DNA of 44,677 nt from assembly GCA_009692615.1 (NCBI GenBank), contig SHYW01000034.1, positions 1 through 44,677 on the forward strand. The letters run 5' to 3'. Position 1 is the first letter of the stretch. The number at the start of each line of letters is the position of its first letter. The notes below the pieces were generated by a model that searched no databases, was not told the origin of the DNA, and was given only the letters and a program-made list of their open reading frames with translations. The translations under genes were made by a program, and so were the position numbers. Below, one piece after another: positions 43,200-44,677 of this stretch. This DNA is from Deltaproteobacteria bacterium. GTDB taxonomy: Bacteria > Desulfobacterota > Binatia > UBA9968.

Positions 43200-43958
43200 T
43201 TAATGAGCGGCGACGCCGTCGCCTTTGAGCCAATCGTAGCCCCTGCTCTCAAGCTCGAGGGCCAGCTCTTTGGTTCCCGATTTGACGATGCGCCCATCGG
43301 AAAGCACGTGGACGAAGTCTGGCACAATATAGTCCAACAAGCGCTGATAGTGGGTGATGACGATCATGGCGCGGTCCTTACCGCGCAGCGCATTGACGCC
43401 GTTGGCAACCACGCGCAATGCGTCGATGTCCAGTCCCGAATCGGTCTCGTCTAACACTGCCAAGATTGGATCGAGCACCGCCATCTGCAAAATTTCGTTA
43501 CGCTTCTTCTCGCCGCCGGAAAAGCCCTCATTGAGCGGCCGGTTGGTTAGCGTCTGATCCATTTCTACTAGTTTCATTTTGTCTTTAATCAGCACAAGAA
43601 ACTCCATGGCGTCGAGTTCTTCCAGACCGCGATGTTTGCGCACGGCGTTGAGCGCCGCTTTGAGAAAATAGGTCGTGCTGACGCCGGGAATTTCCACCGG
43701 ATATTGAAACGCCAAAAACACGCCCTCGCGGGCGCGCACTTCCGGCGCCATAGCGAGTAGATCTTTACCCAAATAGGTTACCGAACCGCCGGTGACTTCA
43801 TAGTTCTCGCGGCCCGACAGCACATGCGCCAGCGTGCTCTTACCCGAACCGTTGGGACCCATGATCGCGTGCACCTCGCCGGCGCCGATCTTGAGATCGA
43901 TGCCGCGAAGAATTTCTTTAGTGCCAACTTTCGCGCGCAGGCCGCTAATTTCCAACAT
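43200..43958 (-). CDS. sufC: Fe-S cluster assembly ATPase SufC
   Basis: A 252-residue ABC-type ATPase of the SufBCD scaffold. Walker A is GPNGSGKST, the signature FSGGEKKRNEI, and Walker B LAVLDETDSGLDIDAL, with HYQRLL after it; all typical of SufC. A TTG at 43964 also opens the frame, but ATG 43958 follows AAAGGA at seven bases. The gene starts 17 bases after the Rrf2-type regulator, where sufB would usually lie. Confidence 0.95.
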   Translation of the reverse strand: MLEISGLRAKVGTKEILRGIDLKIGAGEVHAIMGPNGSGKSTLAHVLSGRENYEVTGGSVTYLGKDLLAMAPEVRAREGVFLAFQYPVEIPGVSTTYFLKAALNAVRKHRGLEELDAMEFLVLIKDKMKLVEMDQTLTNRPLNEGFSGGEKKRNEILQMAVLDPILAVLDETDSGLDIDALRVVANGVNALRGKDRAMIVITHYQRLLDYIVPDFVHVLSDGRIVKSGTKELALELESRGYDWLKGDGVAAH

Positions 43959-43975
43959 CGACAAATCCTTTCAAA

Positions 43976-44428
43976 CTATCCCACACGCTGCATCGGCAGC
44001 TTTACTAAACGTTCCTTGAGTCCCTGGCGATCGGCGATGTTGGCGATGGTCACGCCGGCGAGAAAATTTCCCAGCACGACTTGCGCCTCTTCCCAAATCG
44101 ACTTCTGCGAACAAACCGCACAGAAAGAACAGTAATCCGCGCCGGTATCCAAACACTCCATCAAGACCAAAGGCCGCTCGACGGTTTCGTAAACATCTTT
44201 GATCGAGATTGCGCTTGCCGGCTTGGCCAAGGTAAATCCGCCCTTGGAACCGATGTGCGATTGCACCAAGCCGCCGCCGACCAGATCTTTCATGATCTTG
44301 GAGAGATAAAATGAAGGAATGTCTTGGCTCCACTCGATATCGGTTCGGCTGACCACCCGCCCGGGCGCCTGGCCGGCAAGATAAGACAAGGCCCGCACCG
44401 CGTAATCGACGCGCCGGCCGACATTCAT
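43976..44428 (-). CDS. Rrf2/IscR-type transcriptional regulator of the suf operon
   Basis: About 150 residues. The winged helix is VDYAVRALSYLAGQ ... SFYLSKIMKDLVGGGLV and GSKGGFTLAKP, the Rrf2 pattern. C92, C100, C103 and C106 (ECLDTGADYCSFCAVC) are likely Fe-S ligands, though the spacing (7-2-2) differs from IscR (5-5, then His). Two starts are possible: ATG 44476 (166 residues) or ATG 44428. The promoter at 44486-44515 would start transcription near 44479, making 44476 almost leaderless, so 44428, which gives the usual family N-terminus, is chosen. It probably senses cluster demand and controls the downstream suf genes and itself. Confidence 0.9.
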   Translation of the reverse strand: MNVGRRVDYAVRALSYLAGQAPGRVVSRTDIEWSQDIPSFYLSKIMKDLVGGGLVQSHIGSKGGFTLAKPASAISIKDVYETVERPLVLMECLDTGADYCSFCAVCSQKSIWEEAQVVLGNFLAGVTIANIADRQGLKERLVKLPMQRVG

Positions 44429-44485
44429 CAACGAGCTGCGCTCGCTTTTTGCCTTTCCCCGTTTGATATTCGCCATAGCCAAAGA

Positions 44486-44515
44486 AATATAGACTCGTTA
44501 GGTCTATAATGTCAA
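44486..44515 (-). promoter_or_regulatory. Sigma-70-like promoter of the Rrf2-suf operon
   Basis: Minus strand: a perfect TTGACA (44510-44515), an 18-base spacer and TATATT (44486-44491). This is the strongest promoter match noticed in the window and directly precedes the regulator. Expected transcription start is near 44479. Confidence 0.7.
44488..44508. promoter_or_regulatory. Palindromic operator candidate for the Rrf2-type regulator
   Basis: A perfect 7-bp inverted repeat TATAGAC-N7-GTCTATA fills most of the promoter spacer and part of the -10 box. It resembles the ATA...GACT...AGTC...TAT design of IscR type 1 sites in outline. Binding there would block the promoter, giving autorepression; this is inferred from position and symmetry. 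Confidence 0.62.
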
Positions 44516-44526
44516 CAAACTGACGC

Positions 44527-44585
44527 TGTCATGTTGTAGCAAAGTGATTATGTCAGGGGTTAACGGCAACGTAATTATGTCAGGG
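44527..44585 (+). repeat. IS terminal inverted repeat, right copy, with iterated TGTC sites
   Basis: TGTCA sites start at 44527, 44551 and 44578 (periods 24 and 27); the last two read TGTCAGGG. Between them are GTTAAC and GGCAACG segments that match the left copy. The layout suggests several transposase-binding sites. Confidence 0.65.
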
Positions 44586-44592
44586 TGGAAGG

Positions 44593-44677
44593 ATGACAAC
44601 CCTGACAATGAAAGACGAGAAACGACTAGACGTAATTCAACGAGTATATCGCAGCGAGATCACCGTGGTTGAGGCCG
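44593..44677 (+). CDS. Transposase, N-terminal fragment (continues past the window)
   Basis: Twenty-eight codons from ATG at 44593 are open to the edge. The peptide contains KRLDVIQRVYRSEITVVEA, which reads as the start of a helix-turn-helix region as in ISNCY/IS1202-like transposases. A second ATG at 44608 is possible. GGAAGG touches the first ATG directly, so spacing favours neither clearly. An 8-bp inverted repeat (44578-44585 and 44600-44607) spans the ribosome site and start. Confidence 0.55.
   Translation, partial: MTTLTMKDEKRLDVIQRVYRSEITVVEA

Larger units (their letters stand above)
44527..44677 (+). mobile_element. Left (5') end of an insertion sequence, cut by the window edge
   Basis: The region starts with a terminal repeat related to 96-151 in inverted orientation and continues into a transposase start at 44593. 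It begins about 11 bases upstream of the -35 box of the Rrf2-suf promoter. The element family is uncertain; the protein start is reminiscent of ISNCY/IS1202-type transposases. Confidence 0.62.

Noticed and set aside
1-44677. CRISPR array, tRNA, rRNA, prophage or defence island
   Set aside because: No regularly spaced repeats, no clover-leaf or rRNA-like stretches and no phage or defence genes were seen; nearly all sequence is covered by recognised housekeeping or LPS genes.

Overview
The window looks like one contig from a Gram-negative bacterium. It carries lipid A, LPS core, BamA, OmpH and Lol genes. A deltaproteobacterium-like lineage (Desulfobacterota, Myxococcota or Binatota in the broad sense) is my inference. 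It rests on the run lpxD-fabZ-lpxA-lpxI-Gfo/Idh/MocA-lpxB, the use of LpxI instead of LpxH, separate RfaE1 and RfaE2 instead of fused HldE, and a SufU/SufT-type SUF operon. The DNA is moderately GC-rich and very densely coded. From 938 to about 44.5 kb every gene is on the minus strand, many with ATGA-type overlaps. I see no tRNA, rRNA, CRISPR array or prophage.

Layout. Positions 1-151 and 44527-44677 are the two opposite ends of an insertion-sequence type, with matching terminal inverted repeats built from iterated TGTC sites; the right piece includes the first 28 codons of a transposase. The contig therefore seems to break inside IS copies. Next to the left IS end are rfaE2 and rpmB on the plus strand. 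On the minus strand, read in transcription order from the right: (a) an Rrf2-type regulator with a promoter/operator, then sufC-sufD-sufS-sufU-sufT, a second DUF59 protein and a truncated globin (44.5-38.8 kb); (b) metF and lysS; (c) the outer-membrane biogenesis block lolC/E-lolD-bamA-ompH-lpxD-fabZ-lpxA-lpxI-gnnA-like-lpxB (36.2-26.0 kb); (d) waaA-lpxK-gmhB, an epimerase, a two-domain VOC protein and a small Trm112-family protein; (e) an LPS core cluster (21.1-5.6 kb) with two GT9 heptosyltransferases, three WaaP/Kdo-kinase-like proteins, two SAM methyltransferases, GT4, GT2 and GT-C glycosyltransferases, the lipid A flippase msbA and rfaE1; (f) yicC, gmk and a bifunctional relA/spoT gene.

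How they work together. LpxA, LpxD, LpxI, LpxB and LpxK make lipid IVA-type disaccharide; WaaA adds Kdo; GmhB, RfaE1 and RfaE2 cover three of the five ADP-heptose steps (GmhA and HldD are not here); the GT9 enzymes add heptose, the kinases are candidates for phosphorylating Kdo or heptose, and the other GTs extend the core; MsbA flips the product; BamA/OmpH and LolCD insert outer-membrane proteins and lipoproteins. The SUF operon builds Fe-S clusters and its regulator probably senses them.

No clearly new defence or mobile system was found. The observations most worth checking are the IS ends with a palindrome spanning the transposase start, the Rrf2 operator inside its own promoter a few bases from an IS end, the absence of sufB from an otherwise complete suf operon, three different LPS-kinase-like genes in one core cluster, and gnnA without gnnB.
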